Positions 18,365 through 27,830 of a stretch of 64,000 bases of DNA are shown here, in pieces. Each line of letters begins with the position of its first letter. Positions within the stretch are counted from its first letter, which is position 1. The notes below the pieces were generated by a model. That model saw only the letters and a program-made list of their open reading frames with translations, ran no database searches and had not been told where the DNA came from. A program made the position numbers and the translations under genes. Source of the DNA: Verrucomicrobiaceae bacterium (GTDB lineage Bacteria > Verrucomicrobiota > Verrucomicrobiia > Verrucomicrobiales > DEV007); NCBI GenBank assembly GCA_004211885.1, contig SHBV01000007.1, positions 1 to 64,000 of the forward strand, in the 5' to 3' direction.

Positions 18365-19390
18365 TTAACGCTGATAAATTGGTAAGTACCGATAGGGGAC
18401 ACCAAGGATCAGGATTGATAATGAAGTGCCATAGGCTTGGCCATAAGATCCGCTCCAGCTTCCGTCATTTTTATTTTGCTTCCCAACAATTTCTGTTGAG
18501 ATCTTTGGGTACCATGCCCTGAAGTCGGCGTCTCCTGACTGATACATGCTTTGTACTGCATAATAATGAGCGTAATGAAAGTGATTCGTGCTTTTGAACT
18601 TGGATTCGGGAAAGGCTTTGAGAAAAGCGATGCCTCTTTGAGTGGCTTTTAAATCGCGTTGACCGCACATTATTAAGGACATGACTCCCGCAGCAGTTCT
18701 TGCAAAGTTTGGTTCTCCTCCACCTGCTGTATATTTAAACCCTCCGCTGCCCTGATCCTGACACGAAAGAACATACTCAGCGGCTTTGTCTATTGTTGTT
18801 TGAGGAACTGCGATGCCGGCCTCGCTGGCCGAGTTCAGTGCAACTATTTGCATGACAGTCATAGAAAGATCAGCGTCCCTAGGCTCTGGGCTGTAGCGCC
18901 ATCCTCCTTCTTTATTCTGTGCTCGTAATATAACATCTACGGCGCGCGTCAGTGCGGACTTGATCCGTGGATTCTTGCTTTGTCCCCAAGCTTCGGAAAG
19001 GGCGAGGACAGCCAATCCATGTTCGTACATGCCGGCATGATTTCTTGGTGTCCCAAGATATCCTCTGCGCTCCTTCCCCTTATTAATGAGGAATTCGATC
19101 GCATTTTCCATTTTTCTCCCATATTGGCCTCGTCCAGGAACGTGTCCCTGAAGCATAAATGCCATGAGAGTGAGTGAAGTTTCAGCTACGCGGTTCTGGT
19201 CACCTCCCCAGCTTCCGTCGGCCCTTTGTGATCCTTCTTTTGAAAGGTATTCAAGGCCCTTTGTGATTGCAGTCCTTACTTCTGGAGTGAGCCTCGCAAC
19301 ACCAACGCTTTGTGATGGGGGGTCTTGGGCATTAATGTTACCCAAGGCCAGAACACTAATAATAGTGAATGTAATAGTGATTAGTTTCAT
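18365..19390 (-). CDS. secreted prenyltransferase/squalene-cyclase-like repeat protein
   Basis: 341 residues with signal peptide MKLITITFTIISVLALGNINA. The body has repeats of the (alpha/alpha)6-barrel type seen in squalene-hopene cyclases and complement-like proteins: DGSWGGDQNRVAETSLTL, GGWRYSPEPRDADLSMT, SGGFKYTAGGGEPNFARTA and a final DGSWSGSYGQAYGTSLSILIL. It lacks the DxDD catalytic motif of cyclases (DADLS is the nearest), so a binding or structural role is more likely than terpene cyclisation. The ATG overlaps the TAA of the previous gene by one base (TAATG), pointing to coupled translation within the operon. Confidence 0.83.
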   Translation of the reverse strand: MKLITITFTIISVLALGNINAQDPPSQSVGVARLTPEVRTAITKGLEYLSKEGSQRADGSWGGDQNRVAETSLTLMAFMLQGHVPGRGQYGRKMENAIEFLINKGKERRGYLGTPRNHAGMYEHGLAVLALSEAWGQSKNPRIKSALTRAVDVILRAQNKEGGWRYSPEPRDADLSMTVMQIVALNSASEAGIAVPQTTIDKAAEYVLSCQDQGSGGFKYTAGGGEPNFARTAAGVMSLIMCGQRDLKATQRGIAFLKAFPESKFKSTNHFHYAHYYAVQSMYQSGDADFRAWYPKISTEIVGKQNKNDGSWSGSYGQAYGTSLSILILGVPYRYLPIYQR

Positions 19391-21441
19391 TATTTTTCTT
19401 GGGATATTGCTTCCAAATAAGCTTTGACTTGTTTGCGAAATTCAAGAGGTAAATTTTTCTCGTAATTTTGAATGACTGCAGGTCTGCCGCGTCGTGAACC
19501 GGTGGGATTGAGTTGTCTGCTACGAGCGACTTTGTCACCCTTAGCAACTGTAGATGAAGTTCCTTCTGCTGACACTTCTTCGCTTGGTCCTTCCGTTGCA
19601 AATGGAGAGGGCTGACCTTTACCTTTGCCCTTGCCCTTACCCTGACCTTGACCTTGACCCTGACCTTGACCTTGACCTTGACCCTGACCCTGACCCTGAC
19701 CCTGACCCTGACCCTGACCTTGACCTTGACCTTGACCCTCACCAGCGCCCTCGCCAGCGCCTTCGCCAGCACCTTCGCCTGCACCGGCAGCATCACCGAA
19801 GCCGTCATCACCGAAGCCGTCATCACCGAAGCCGTCATCACCGAAGCCGTCATCACCGAAGCCGTCGTCACCGAAGCCGTCGTCACCGAAACCTTCGTCA
19901 CCGAAACCTTCATCGCCAAAGCCTTCCTCACCAAAGCCTTCGTCACCGAAACTTTCTTCTGAATTTTCTTCGGCATAGGCGTCAGCGGCCTGAGCTGAAC
20001 TTAGGGCGGACTCTAATGCCGCTATTACCTGTTCCTGGAAATTGACTGATTCGGGCTGTTTGCCTTCGTTGATTGATGTGTGAGCTTTAACGGCAGCTTT
20101 GCCTGCTTCGACGAGCGCGTCTCCGATTCCCTGTTCGAAAGTTGCTTCAGGTCCAACGCCGAACGGAAGTTCTCCTGGCTGGATTGGGGCAAAGGGATCG
20201 TCATCAGCGAAAGGATCGTCATCAGCGAAAGGATCATCTTTAGCAGCTTCAAAGATATCTTTTTCTTCTTTAGGGTCATTTACTGGAGTTTCTGCGGAAG
20301 GGCCTTCAGGTTCTTCTTTGGGCTTGTAGTCAGGTAAATTTGTTTTCCTGACTTCAGTGATCTCATTGGCAATGCCGATTTGTCTGGCTTCGAGTTCAGA
20401 CTTGTTGTCATTAAATAGATTTGCTTTTGGAGCATTCGCATCAGCGACCGGAGGCTCTGTGTCCTCTTTTAATTCTCTTTGCACTGCGATCAGGTGTTGG
20501 ATGGCGTTAATGAGATCATCAAAGCTATCCTCTTCTGCACTAAGAATTTTTTGTGCTATACGAAGTGCTTCTATCGCTTTGCCCTGATCAGTTCCAGCAG
20601 CTAGGGCCTGATCTTTTAATATATTATCGACAGCTGAGGACATTAGAGCTTCTGGATCAGTTTCAGTGAGTGATTTTTCGGTAGCCTCAAAACGATCTCC
20701 AGCGGCAGTCCCTTTGGAAGCTTCTTTTGACTCCACAAGGAGATCAAAAAATTCAGCGTACTGGTCAATCGCCGCTTCCTGAGATCTTGAGAGACGACCC
20801 CTATCCAGATTCTTTGAATCAGGGTTGACTTGCATTTTACGGATCCAGTCGATGGAGCCTTTCTTTAAACGTTCCTCGGCCTTGATAATTTCAGATAATT
20901 GTTTGATCAGGCGATCATCAACTAGGATCGATTTAGCTCCTTCGAGTACCTTGTCCAGATTAGCAATGACTTTTCCGATGTCTTCACCTGCTCCTTTGAT
21001 GTGAGGAAGCGAACCGTCAATGTTTGCTTGAGCTTGACGGAGTTTTCCTGCGACTGCAGGGACATCTGTTCTAGCAACGGCGAGAAGGAGTGCTCCTGTT
21101 TTCTCTAATTCTTCTCCGTTCCCTTGTTCGATTAGTCCATTGGACTGTAGATCCAACAGCAACGACTGCATGCGTTTAGCAATGGTTCTGGTCCTTCTTC
21201 CTACATTATCCTGCCTACGCGCTTCCTTGGAGAGTCTTGGGCCAGTTTGTAGCAGGTCAGCGTTTGGGTCGATAGGACGTTGAGGCACTTCAGGAGTTTG
21301 GGCCTCTTTTTTGGCCGCCTCTTCTTTTGGAGTGGTTTCCTCAGCCTTAGCTTTTTCCTCGTCTTGGGCTACAGCTGTCCCATAAAAGAGGACCGCGATT
21401 ATTATTAGAATTGATACTGGATTCATATGGGAACGTTTCAT
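19390..21441 (-). CDS. secreted low-complexity protein with GFGDD and GQ repeats
   Basis: 683 residues. A signal peptide (MNPVSILIIIAVLFYGTAVAQ) is followed by a charged region and a helical domain (about 80-340) with long amphipathic helices. Acidic linkers repeat DDPFADDDPFA. Eleven five-residue units follow (GFGDD/GFGDE, about 495-550), then AGEG units, then about 16 Gly-Gln pairs (about 567-602) turning into Gly-Lys pairs. The final 80 residues include a basic RQLNPTGSRRGRPAV stretch and a helix, LPLEFRKQVKAYLEAIS. I do not recognise the whole; related proteins occur beside BatA/VWA genes in this phylum as far as I recall. Its ATG overlaps the upstream stop (ATGA). Confidence 0.85.
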   Translation of the reverse strand: MKRSHMNPVSILIIIAVLFYGTAVAQDEEKAKAEETTPKEEAAKKEAQTPEVPQRPIDPNADLLQTGPRLSKEARRQDNVGRRTRTIAKRMQSLLLDLQSNGLIEQGNGEELEKTGALLLAVARTDVPAVAGKLRQAQANIDGSLPHIKGAGEDIGKVIANLDKVLEGAKSILVDDRLIKQLSEIIKAEERLKKGSIDWIRKMQVNPDSKNLDRGRLSRSQEAAIDQYAEFFDLLVESKEASKGTAAGDRFEATEKSLTETDPEALMSSAVDNILKDQALAAGTDQGKAIEALRIAQKILSAEEDSFDDLINAIQHLIAVQRELKEDTEPPVADANAPKANLFNDNKSELEARQIGIANEITEVRKTNLPDYKPKEEPEGPSAETPVNDPKEEKDIFEAAKDDPFADDDPFADDDPFAPIQPGELPFGVGPEATFEQGIGDALVEAGKAAVKAHTSINEGKQPESVNFQEQVIAALESALSSAQAADAYAEENSEESFGDEGFGEEGFGDEGFGDEGFGDDGFGDDGFGDDGFGDDGFGDDGFGDDGFGDAAGAGEGAGEGAGEGAGEGQGQGQGQGQGQGQGQGQGQGQGQGQGQGQGQGKGKGKGKGQPSPFATEGPSEEVSAEGTSSTVAKGDKVARSRQLNPTGSRRGRPAVIQNYEKNLPLEFRKQVKAYLEAISQEK

Positions 21442-23144
21442 TTTTCTTCGCTTTCCTGTTCTATGAGTTGTTTTACCTGGGTCGAGGCAGTTTCTTCACT
21501 GTCCCTGGCCCTTTTGATTTCATCCTGCTGACTTGCTAACTCAGCTCTATACCATTGCAGATACCTCTCGGGTGTGACAATTGATATTTTGCGGGTCACT
21601 GACTGTCTAACATGCTTCTTTTCACCGGGGAACAGATCTGCAACTTCAATTTGGTATGAAATTTGATCGCCGGGCTTCAGTTCTTTGATGTGGTCTGAAA
21701 TTTTCCATTCATATGTATTAGTTCCTGCAGACTTTCCTTCAAAATCATGTACTTCCAATCTGGAGCTTTCGGTTTCCCCATCACTTTCACTGTCTCCTCT
21801 CTTTACGGTGTAAATGAGATGTGCTTTTCCTAGTCCATAATCATCAGTGCCTTTGTAATTGAGGTTCACTATTTTCTTATCTGTAGCAAAACCGTCTGAG
21901 CTTGGAGTTATGAGTTGCACTTCTGGCAAAGTGTCATCAATGACTCTGATATTATTTTGGACGTCCCCATACTCAAAGTTCTTGCCGCTCTCGCCTTCGG
22001 TCCATTGGAATACGTAGTTGAATGCCTTGTCTGCCTTTCTGGAAAAAGTAATTATTTTTCCATTCTCACTGATCTCAGCATCGATCGTTTCATCTTCACC
22101 TATTCTGACCTGCATTGCCTTCACTTTAGTTTGGGTGGTAATTTTCCATTTCAAGGTCGTGTCCTGAGGAGTGTCCAGTGTCAAATCGGGCTCAGTCACA
22201 GGATCCTTAGTTATGTAATCCGGAAAAACCTGTTCGATTTCATAACTCTTGATCGTTGGAGATTTGATGACTTGAATATCGTAAACTTCATCCTTGTAAT
22301 CATTGACTCTGACGTAAAATTCAGTGTCTTCGGTTATGTCTTTGAGGGTCCTCTCATAGATCAGTTGGTCGTTAGCTAGAGGATCCATGTTTTGAGGTGT
22401 TGATGGCCACTTTTCTGAACCTTTGGTTCTAACATAAAGTTTCCCTAGTGGGACCGCTTTTAGATCTGTAAATACTTTAATGTTCAGAGACTCACCGAAT
22501 TTAACCGTGAAAGGTTTACCGGCTTTCATTTCCTGCCCCTCGACGTGCACTTTCTCAATGACTGTTTGTGTAGGATAATTAGAGCCTTGTAAGGTCAATC
22601 TTTTAAATAGAGTTCCTACCTGTTCAGTCCAATTAATGCTTATCCCTGCAAAAACAATTATAATTGCGGCACTGATTGCAACGATCTTTTTAATTTGGTC
22701 CCAAGATACAATTTCCTGAAAGTTAATTGATTCGGTCCGTTCATTGGCTTTTTCCTTAATCGCCTGAACGATTTCCTCCGAAGTGTTACTGGTCGAATCT
22801 GCGGCTGAGAGTTCGGTATAGGTTATGAGTATTGAGGATAATTTAGGATTTTTGGCCTCGACCTGAAGTGCCGTTCTTACAGCATCGTATGGTTTGAGAT
22901 GCCGGAGCCATTCCCGATAAATGACAAAGGAGATAATACCAATATTGATAACCATTAGGCCGGCACCAAATTGATTGTCACCGATCCCTTTCCAGATCAA
23001 AAGATCCACGATCAGATCTGTTATTATTAATGAGACGATCCAAATCAGTGATCTTATGATGCCTCTGTAATGGATGAAACGTCTCTCATCAGTCCAAGCT
23101 TCCTTGAGCTTTTCATCTATGTTTATTTGATATCCTTCTTGCAT
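21438..23144 (-). CDS. DUF4175-like membrane protein
   Basis: 568 residues. Three membrane helices lie near the N-terminus (about 30-52, 60-78 and 150-171). A large periplasmic part follows with Ig-like beta domains: YPTQTVIEKVHVEG, FPDYITKDP, LPEVQLITPSSDGFATDK and DDYGLGKAHLIYTVKRGD. It ends in a charged helix (ASQQDEIKRARDSEETASTQVKQLIEQ). This organisation resembles DUF4175 proteins, which accompany MoxR/VWA clusters. The role is unknown; an inner-membrane anchor for periplasmic partners is inferred. The 4-base ATGA overlap with the downstream gene implies translational coupling. Confidence 0.8.
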   Translation of the reverse strand: MQEGYQINIDEKLKEAWTDERRFIHYRGIIRSLIWIVSLIITDLIVDLLIWKGIGDNQFGAGLMVINIGIISFVIYREWLRHLKPYDAVRTALQVEAKNPKLSSILITYTELSAADSTSNTSEEIVQAIKEKANERTESINFQEIVSWDQIKKIVAISAAIIIVFAGISINWTEQVGTLFKRLTLQGSNYPTQTVIEKVHVEGQEMKAGKPFTVKFGESLNIKVFTDLKAVPLGKLYVRTKGSEKWPSTPQNMDPLANDQLIYERTLKDITEDTEFYVRVNDYKDEVYDIQVIKSPTIKSYEIEQVFPDYITKDPVTEPDLTLDTPQDTTLKWKITTQTKVKAMQVRIGEDETIDAEISENGKIITFSRKADKAFNYVFQWTEGESGKNFEYGDVQNNIRVIDDTLPEVQLITPSSDGFATDKKIVNLNYKGTDDYGLGKAHLIYTVKRGDSESDGETESSRLEVHDFEGKSAGTNTYEWKISDHIKELKPGDQISYQIEVADLFPGEKKHVRQSVTRKISIVTPERYLQWYRAELASQQDEIKRARDSEETASTQVKQLIEQESEEK

Positions 23145-23161
23145 TATATTTTAAGGAAAGT

Positions 23162-25561
23162 TTATACGAGGTTCTCTCTGCGTCTGAAGAACCATTCGGT
23201 CCCCGCAAAGAGGAGCACTAGGATGAATAGGAATTCCTTGTCCCATAGTTCTTCGATAATTTGAACTTCATTATCTCTTGGTTTTTCACTATTAAAGTCA
23301 TCCTTGAAGCCGGACAGGGCCTGTTGATTCAATTCCTTACCACCCGAGATTTCCGCAATTTCTTTTGCAAGGTCAGGTCTGGCTCCGGTTTCCCTGTCTT
23401 CTGGATTGATAGTGGCCACCGCAAATTCGGGACTATTGGCTCGACTCTCATCGGAAGGGCCCGCTTTAAGGACATAGGCGCCGTCCTTGCCCGCTACATG
23501 AGCACCTGAAAAGAGGCCGTCAGTTCCTGGCACTGGGCTCAATTGTATTTCGGAAGAAGAGTCTGGTGAGCCCTTAGGTTCAATGAGGACCATGTATTCT
23601 TCGATGTCAGTGACAGGCTCAAAAGATTCTGTGAGTACATTAGCGTAAATTTGTACCGTGTCGCCTTCACTGAAACTGGCCCGGTCCGTCTCGATGGTGA
23701 TTTGTTTGTTTTGTCCCAGAAGTCTTGACAGTGTCAGGAACTGAATGGTTTGTCCCCAGAACCTTGCATGGTACCGGTCACCGACCTCAAGTCTCATTCT
23801 CCATAAATCCTCAGTACCCACAAAGAGGCTCTTTCCGGTGCCGTAACGTTGCCATGCCACGAGCGGGTACTGGTCAAATCCATCAGGTGAACCGGAATGA
23901 GTGAGTAGAACTGTCGCGCCAGCTTTTGCTCCGTCAACTGGTGGGAGCCGATGCATGCGGTTCACTTTTTGCCAGATTCTATCAGTCGTGTCATCTGACA
24001 AGGAGAGTGAGGTGGATTGGCTGAGACGGCCTGCCGAGGTCACTACTGGATGAGTGCCGTTAGAGACCGGGTTCCAACTTCCAGCTCCAATTTTAATCGG
24101 CAGTATGTCCGCGATTGCGGTGTCCTTATAGGAAGTGGGTGCTGCTACAGGGCCGGCAAGCATCATTAGTGATCCTCCGCGTTCCTTTACAAGTTCATCA
24201 ATGAGCTCTAACTGTTCGGTGTTAAAGTAACCGGCCGGAACGTCACCAAGTATGATGAGGTCATACTTGAATAGGTCTTCTTTATTTTGAGGTAATGCCC
24301 CGATGTGGCGAGGAGAGGATCCTGCCAGAGCCGGATCTCCCTGAGTCATTAAAAATCTAACATCGAGCCTTTTGTCTCTTAGTAAAACCCACCGGAGATA
24401 ACGAAATTCCCATCTTGGTATTCCCTCAACATAGAGGACCTTAATTTTTTCATCGAGGATCCTAACGCTGTGGGTCGAGGAATTGTTTTTGTCTGTAGTC
24501 TCATCATTGAATGCGGCAGCGGAAACTTCTAGCTCAACGGTCCCTGATTCCTGTTCGGGGACGAATATCAGCTCCGCGAACTGGATCCCGTCCTTCAATT
24601 TCAATTGTTGTGAAGGTTGTTCGGTTCCATCAATTTTAAGAGTAATATTCACGGTCCTTTCATTGTAGCCTTTTGACTCGATTTGAACTCTCAGAGGGAC
24701 ACGGTCTCCCTTGAAAACGACATCCGGCCCAATGATCTTCCGAACATGAATGTCAGGTGGGGAGGGGAGTCCAAGAGCTACTGTGTGTATTGGGATTCCC
24801 TGAGTGGATAGGGATCGGGCTGATTCGACTGGGTCCTTACCTTTGACGGAAATGAAATCACTGAGGACCATGACTCCAGCCACTTCCCTCCCTGCAAATT
24901 TGCCTACGGCTTCATTAATTGCAGATCCAATTTCGGTGCTTTCTCCTTGAGCGTTCAGATCAAGGTTGATGGATGGGGTTTCTGTCTCCTCGAGTTCCTC
25001 CGCTTCACCTGCTTTTTCCGCTTGTTTGATGGGTTTGAGCTGACTGTCGAAAGTGAAAATATTGACATTAAATTTTTCCTTCAAGTCACTAATTACATTA
25101 GTATTTTCAAGTGTTGCTTCAGCAAGTTCGATCCGGCTAGGATTGCCGATCTTGGTTTGGATTTCGTTTGCCTTGCCAGGATCGAAGGGTTCACTTGGCT
25201 TGATTTCTCCTAGGGCCCTAGCGGCTTCCTCAATGGAGTTAGCATTCCTCTGGTCTTTAGTAGCCATACTGCTAGAAGTATCTATTAGGACTAGCATATT
25301 CCTTTTGTAGGAGTTGAACTTTGTGATTTTAGCGAACGGTCCCATGAATATAATAATGAGAACCAGTAGAGCAAGGCCCTGACAAATCATCATTATGGAG
25401 CGTCTGCTTTTTGGTAATTGACGTTCGGACCGGTAAAGGTAAATGGAGAAAATAACAGCAAGGATGATGAGTGGAAGCGCTACGACGGCTCCATGACTCC
25501 ACCCGATTGTTAGTGAATCGATTTTCTGATCGCTTTCTAGGCCAAGAATTTTTTCTAACAT
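23162..25561 (-). CDS. membrane VWA protein with GATase1-like domain
   Basis: 799 residues. Two N-terminal membrane helices (about 25-45 and 58-75) are followed by a von Willebrand A domain whose MIDAS motif is LIDTSSSMA (DxSxS, near 93). Ig-like strands follow, then a class I glutamine-amidotransferase-like fold (about 370-480: KVLYVEGIPRWEFRYLRWVL, YDLIILGDVPAGYF, GGSLMMLAGPVA), and a C-terminal helix (about 775-795). No catalytic Cys-His-Glu triad of a true amidotransferase is evident. The protein is likely an inner-membrane, metal-dependent adhesion component working with the BatA-like neighbour and MoxR. It is 17 bases from its neighbours on both sides. Confidence 0.88.
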   Translation of the reverse strand: MLEKILGLESDQKIDSLTIGWSHGAVVALPLIILAVIFSIYLYRSERQLPKSRRSIMMICQGLALLVLIIIFMGPFAKITKFNSYKRNMLVLIDTSSSMATKDQRNANSIEEAARALGEIKPSEPFDPGKANEIQTKIGNPSRIELAEATLENTNVISDLKEKFNVNIFTFDSQLKPIKQAEKAGEAEELEETETPSINLDLNAQGESTEIGSAINEAVGKFAGREVAGVMVLSDFISVKGKDPVESARSLSTQGIPIHTVALGLPSPPDIHVRKIIGPDVVFKGDRVPLRVQIESKGYNERTVNITLKIDGTEQPSQQLKLKDGIQFAELIFVPEQESGTVELEVSAAAFNDETTDKNNSSTHSVRILDEKIKVLYVEGIPRWEFRYLRWVLLRDKRLDVRFLMTQGDPALAGSSPRHIGALPQNKEDLFKYDLIILGDVPAGYFNTEQLELIDELVKERGGSLMMLAGPVAAPTSYKDTAIADILPIKIGAGSWNPVSNGTHPVVTSAGRLSQSTSLSLSDDTTDRIWQKVNRMHRLPPVDGAKAGATVLLTHSGSPDGFDQYPLVAWQRYGTGKSLFVGTEDLWRMRLEVGDRYHARFWGQTIQFLTLSRLLGQNKQITIETDRASFSEGDTVQIYANVLTESFEPVTDIEEYMVLIEPKGSPDSSSEIQLSPVPGTDGLFSGAHVAGKDGAYVLKAGPSDESRANSPEFAVATINPEDRETGARPDLAKEIAEISGGKELNQQALSGFKDDFNSEKPRDNEVQIIEELWDKEFLFILVLLFAGTEWFFRRRENLV

Positions 25562-25578
25562 TTTCGGTGAGCTTTTCC

Positions 25579-27825
25579 TTAAGTTCTACGGGCCGCAGCC
25601 ACGTTACTGAGTTGAAGTGAAGTGGCGATGTCTGTCTCGCCCTTACTGATTTTATTAGTGAATATTTTTGCGAGTATCGATTGTGCTACGAAGCAGATAA
25701 TACATAGAGTAAGCAGCCAAGTGGTCAGATCACTTCCTTTGCGATCGCTCTGAATTTTTTGCTCGGGCTTCTCTTCAAGGATTTCAATATTTTTCATTGT
25801 CGCTATTGTTTGATTAAGTACATCAGGGTCAACGACGCGCACGTCGGATTCTGATGGGTCAGAATTGGCTGCAATGGCTCCGAGGACTGAGCCCTGTGAT
25901 CCTAGGATCTGATAGATTCCGCTTTCGCTTATGTCTTCTGCCCTAATTTCAGCTTTGAAATTCCCATTGGTCAGCGCTGTTAACTGAACGGAAGGCTTTT
26001 TTGTATCTGTGTCGTTCTCAGAATCGGCGCTCAATTTACCGACCAAGGCACTGGCAGGTTGGGTCCCTGCGATGCTGATCGCTTTGGTCTTGTTTATTCT
26101 TGTTAATCTTGAGTCAGGCTTGCTAGTCATTGTGGTTGCAGCCTGCTGTATCATGATAGCATAGACAGGATGTACTACCAGTTCGCTCCATGACCTGTCA
26201 GCGCTTGTCGTGCATAAAATGACAGACCCTTCACCGACAGTCTTTGACATAAGAATTGGCGCATCATTTTCCACTAAGCTCAGGATCACCTGAGATCCCG
26301 GTAACGGTTCGACACTGATAATGCTTTCGACTTTTGCGGCATTGACCGTTTCCTCTGTCATGGATTTTACAACCCGTGCGAGTGGATGATCCGATTCAGG
26401 AAATGCTAATGTCCATAGCTCTTGATTTTCCTCACCAGTACTGGTCTTCGGGCCAATTTTTCCAGGCAATATACTGTCCTGATCGTTGCCAAAACTCTGT
26501 TCATATTTTTCAGGGTCAATATTTTCACCTGCAAAAATAATGAGGCCTCCACCGCCGCTGGTGAAATCTTTCAAGCGTTCTGCAATTTCAGCAGAAGGTG
26601 CCGATACGTTTGCGAGAATTATGATGTCATAGTCATTAAGTTTTTCCAGAGTCAGGTCCGAGGAATCAACAGAAGTGACCTGGATTCCGTTCTCTTCGTT
26701 TCCGCTGCTTAATCTGAGTGCGTTTTCCAAGAAAAAGAGATCATTATTCTGTGTTCCTAGGCCCCCATCAATGGAGTCTGTGGCACAAAGGACACGGACC
26801 CGAGGACGCACATTGACGACAGTGTGGCGGGAATTATCCTCTCCAAGGCTGTCCTTAGAAATTTTTGCGGTGATACTGAGGTCCCCTGGTTTTTCATAAT
26901 TCGCCAAGAAAGGAACTACTTGGGATTCACCTGCTCCGATCGTTCCCAGTGTTTTCCGCAACACAAGGGTATTGTCCTGGTAAAATTCGATATTGCCAGC
27001 ATCTGAGTCATTTGTCCCAAAGTTCCTAACGGTCGCTTCGAATCTGGCTACACCTGAATTATTTAATGAGCCTGACACATAATTAAGAGAGGTGACACTG
27101 CGATTCTCATCACTTTCTGAGATTACTGGTATTATATAGATTTTTGCCGGAATTTCACCGAGCATGTTTTTGGCTTCACTTGATAGGCCAGTCCAATCCG
27201 ATTGCTGGGCATCAGTGATGATATGAATTTCCTTAGTGCCTGCTTTCATTTCATCAGACATTTCCTTGAGTAAAGGGATGCTGTTTTCGAGGTTGCTTTG
27301 ATGAGTGGATGCGCCCGAACTCTTGGCTGCGTCTAGAACATCGTTCACTTTATTTGCGTCATATTCAGCCGCTCTTAGAGGGACTTTTTTCTGATCATCA
27401 ATTTCTCTTTCATTTAGAAAAACAATACTGACTTTGTCTCCAGGTGATGCTGTTCCAAGGACCTTCCGGGCCGTTTCGATGGCCGTTTCGAATCTTGTAG
27501 TGGCTCCATGGTTCATGCTTAAAGAATCATCAATAGCGACAACCATTCCGACTTTCTGATTACCTACGAGTGACGAATCCTTGAGAATCGGTCTGAGCAA
27601 TGCGGCTGCAAGTAATAGTAATGTGAGGCAACGAAGCAAAAGAATTATGAAGTCTTCGAGTCTGATTTGACCTGACCGGACGACGAGCGCTCTTCTGAGT
27701 AGCTCCATTGCTGCCCAGTCCGTTTCTTTTTTATTCTTTCTGTAAAGCAGGTGTATGATGATCGGAACGGCTATTCCGATTGCAGCAAGTGTTCCCCATA
27801 CTGGAAGTAGATTTAAGGGTGTCAT
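25579..27825 (-). CDS. BatA-domain VWA membrane protein
   Basis: 748 residues. It begins with the BatA N-terminal pattern (LLPVWGTLAAIGIAVPIIIHLLYRK, WAAMELLRRALV, EDFIILLLRCLTLLLLAAAL; two helices). A VWA domain with MIDAS AIDDSLSMNHG near 97 follows, then a CARDB-like Ig part (VTSLNYVSGSLNNSGVARFEATVRNFG). A GATase-like segment (about 385-440, YDIIILANVSAPSAEIAERL) comes next, and a C-terminal helix (about 698-718) ends it. BatA was named for Bacteroides aerotolerance, but the true role varies. The protein is placed in the inner membrane with a periplasmic body. It is six bases from the NPCBM-like gene. Confidence 0.9.
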   Translation of the reverse strand: MTPLNLLPVWGTLAAIGIAVPIIIHLLYRKNKKETDWAAMELLRRALVVRSGQIRLEDFIILLLRCLTLLLLAAALLRPILKDSSLVGNQKVGMVVAIDDSLSMNHGATTRFETAIETARKVLGTASPGDKVSIVFLNEREIDDQKKVPLRAAEYDANKVNDVLDAAKSSGASTHQSNLENSIPLLKEMSDEMKAGTKEIHIITDAQQSDWTGLSSEAKNMLGEIPAKIYIIPVISESDENRSVTSLNYVSGSLNNSGVARFEATVRNFGTNDSDAGNIEFYQDNTLVLRKTLGTIGAGESQVVPFLANYEKPGDLSITAKISKDSLGEDNSRHTVVNVRPRVRVLCATDSIDGGLGTQNNDLFFLENALRLSSGNEENGIQVTSVDSSDLTLEKLNDYDIIILANVSAPSAEIAERLKDFTSGGGGLIIFAGENIDPEKYEQSFGNDQDSILPGKIGPKTSTGEENQELWTLAFPESDHPLARVVKSMTEETVNAAKVESIISVEPLPGSQVILSLVENDAPILMSKTVGEGSVILCTTSADRSWSELVVHPVYAIMIQQAATTMTSKPDSRLTRINKTKAISIAGTQPASALVGKLSADSENDTDTKKPSVQLTALTNGNFKAEIRAEDISESGIYQILGSQGSVLGAIAANSDPSESDVRVVDPDVLNQTIATMKNIEILEEKPEQKIQSDRKGSDLTTWLLTLCIICFVAQSILAKIFTNKISKGETDIATSLQLSNVAAARRT

Positions 27826-27830
27826 TTAAA

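Noticed and set aside
19641-19740. Telomere-like CCCTGA hexamers
   Set aside because: They code for Gly-Gln pairs in frame and vary as codon synonyms; no reason to think of telomeres in a bacterium.
19648-19962. Plus-strand ORF made of Thr-Leu repeats
   Set aside because: It is the reverse reading of the Gly-Gln/GFGDD repeat DNA; the minus frame has signal peptide, operon context and overlaps.
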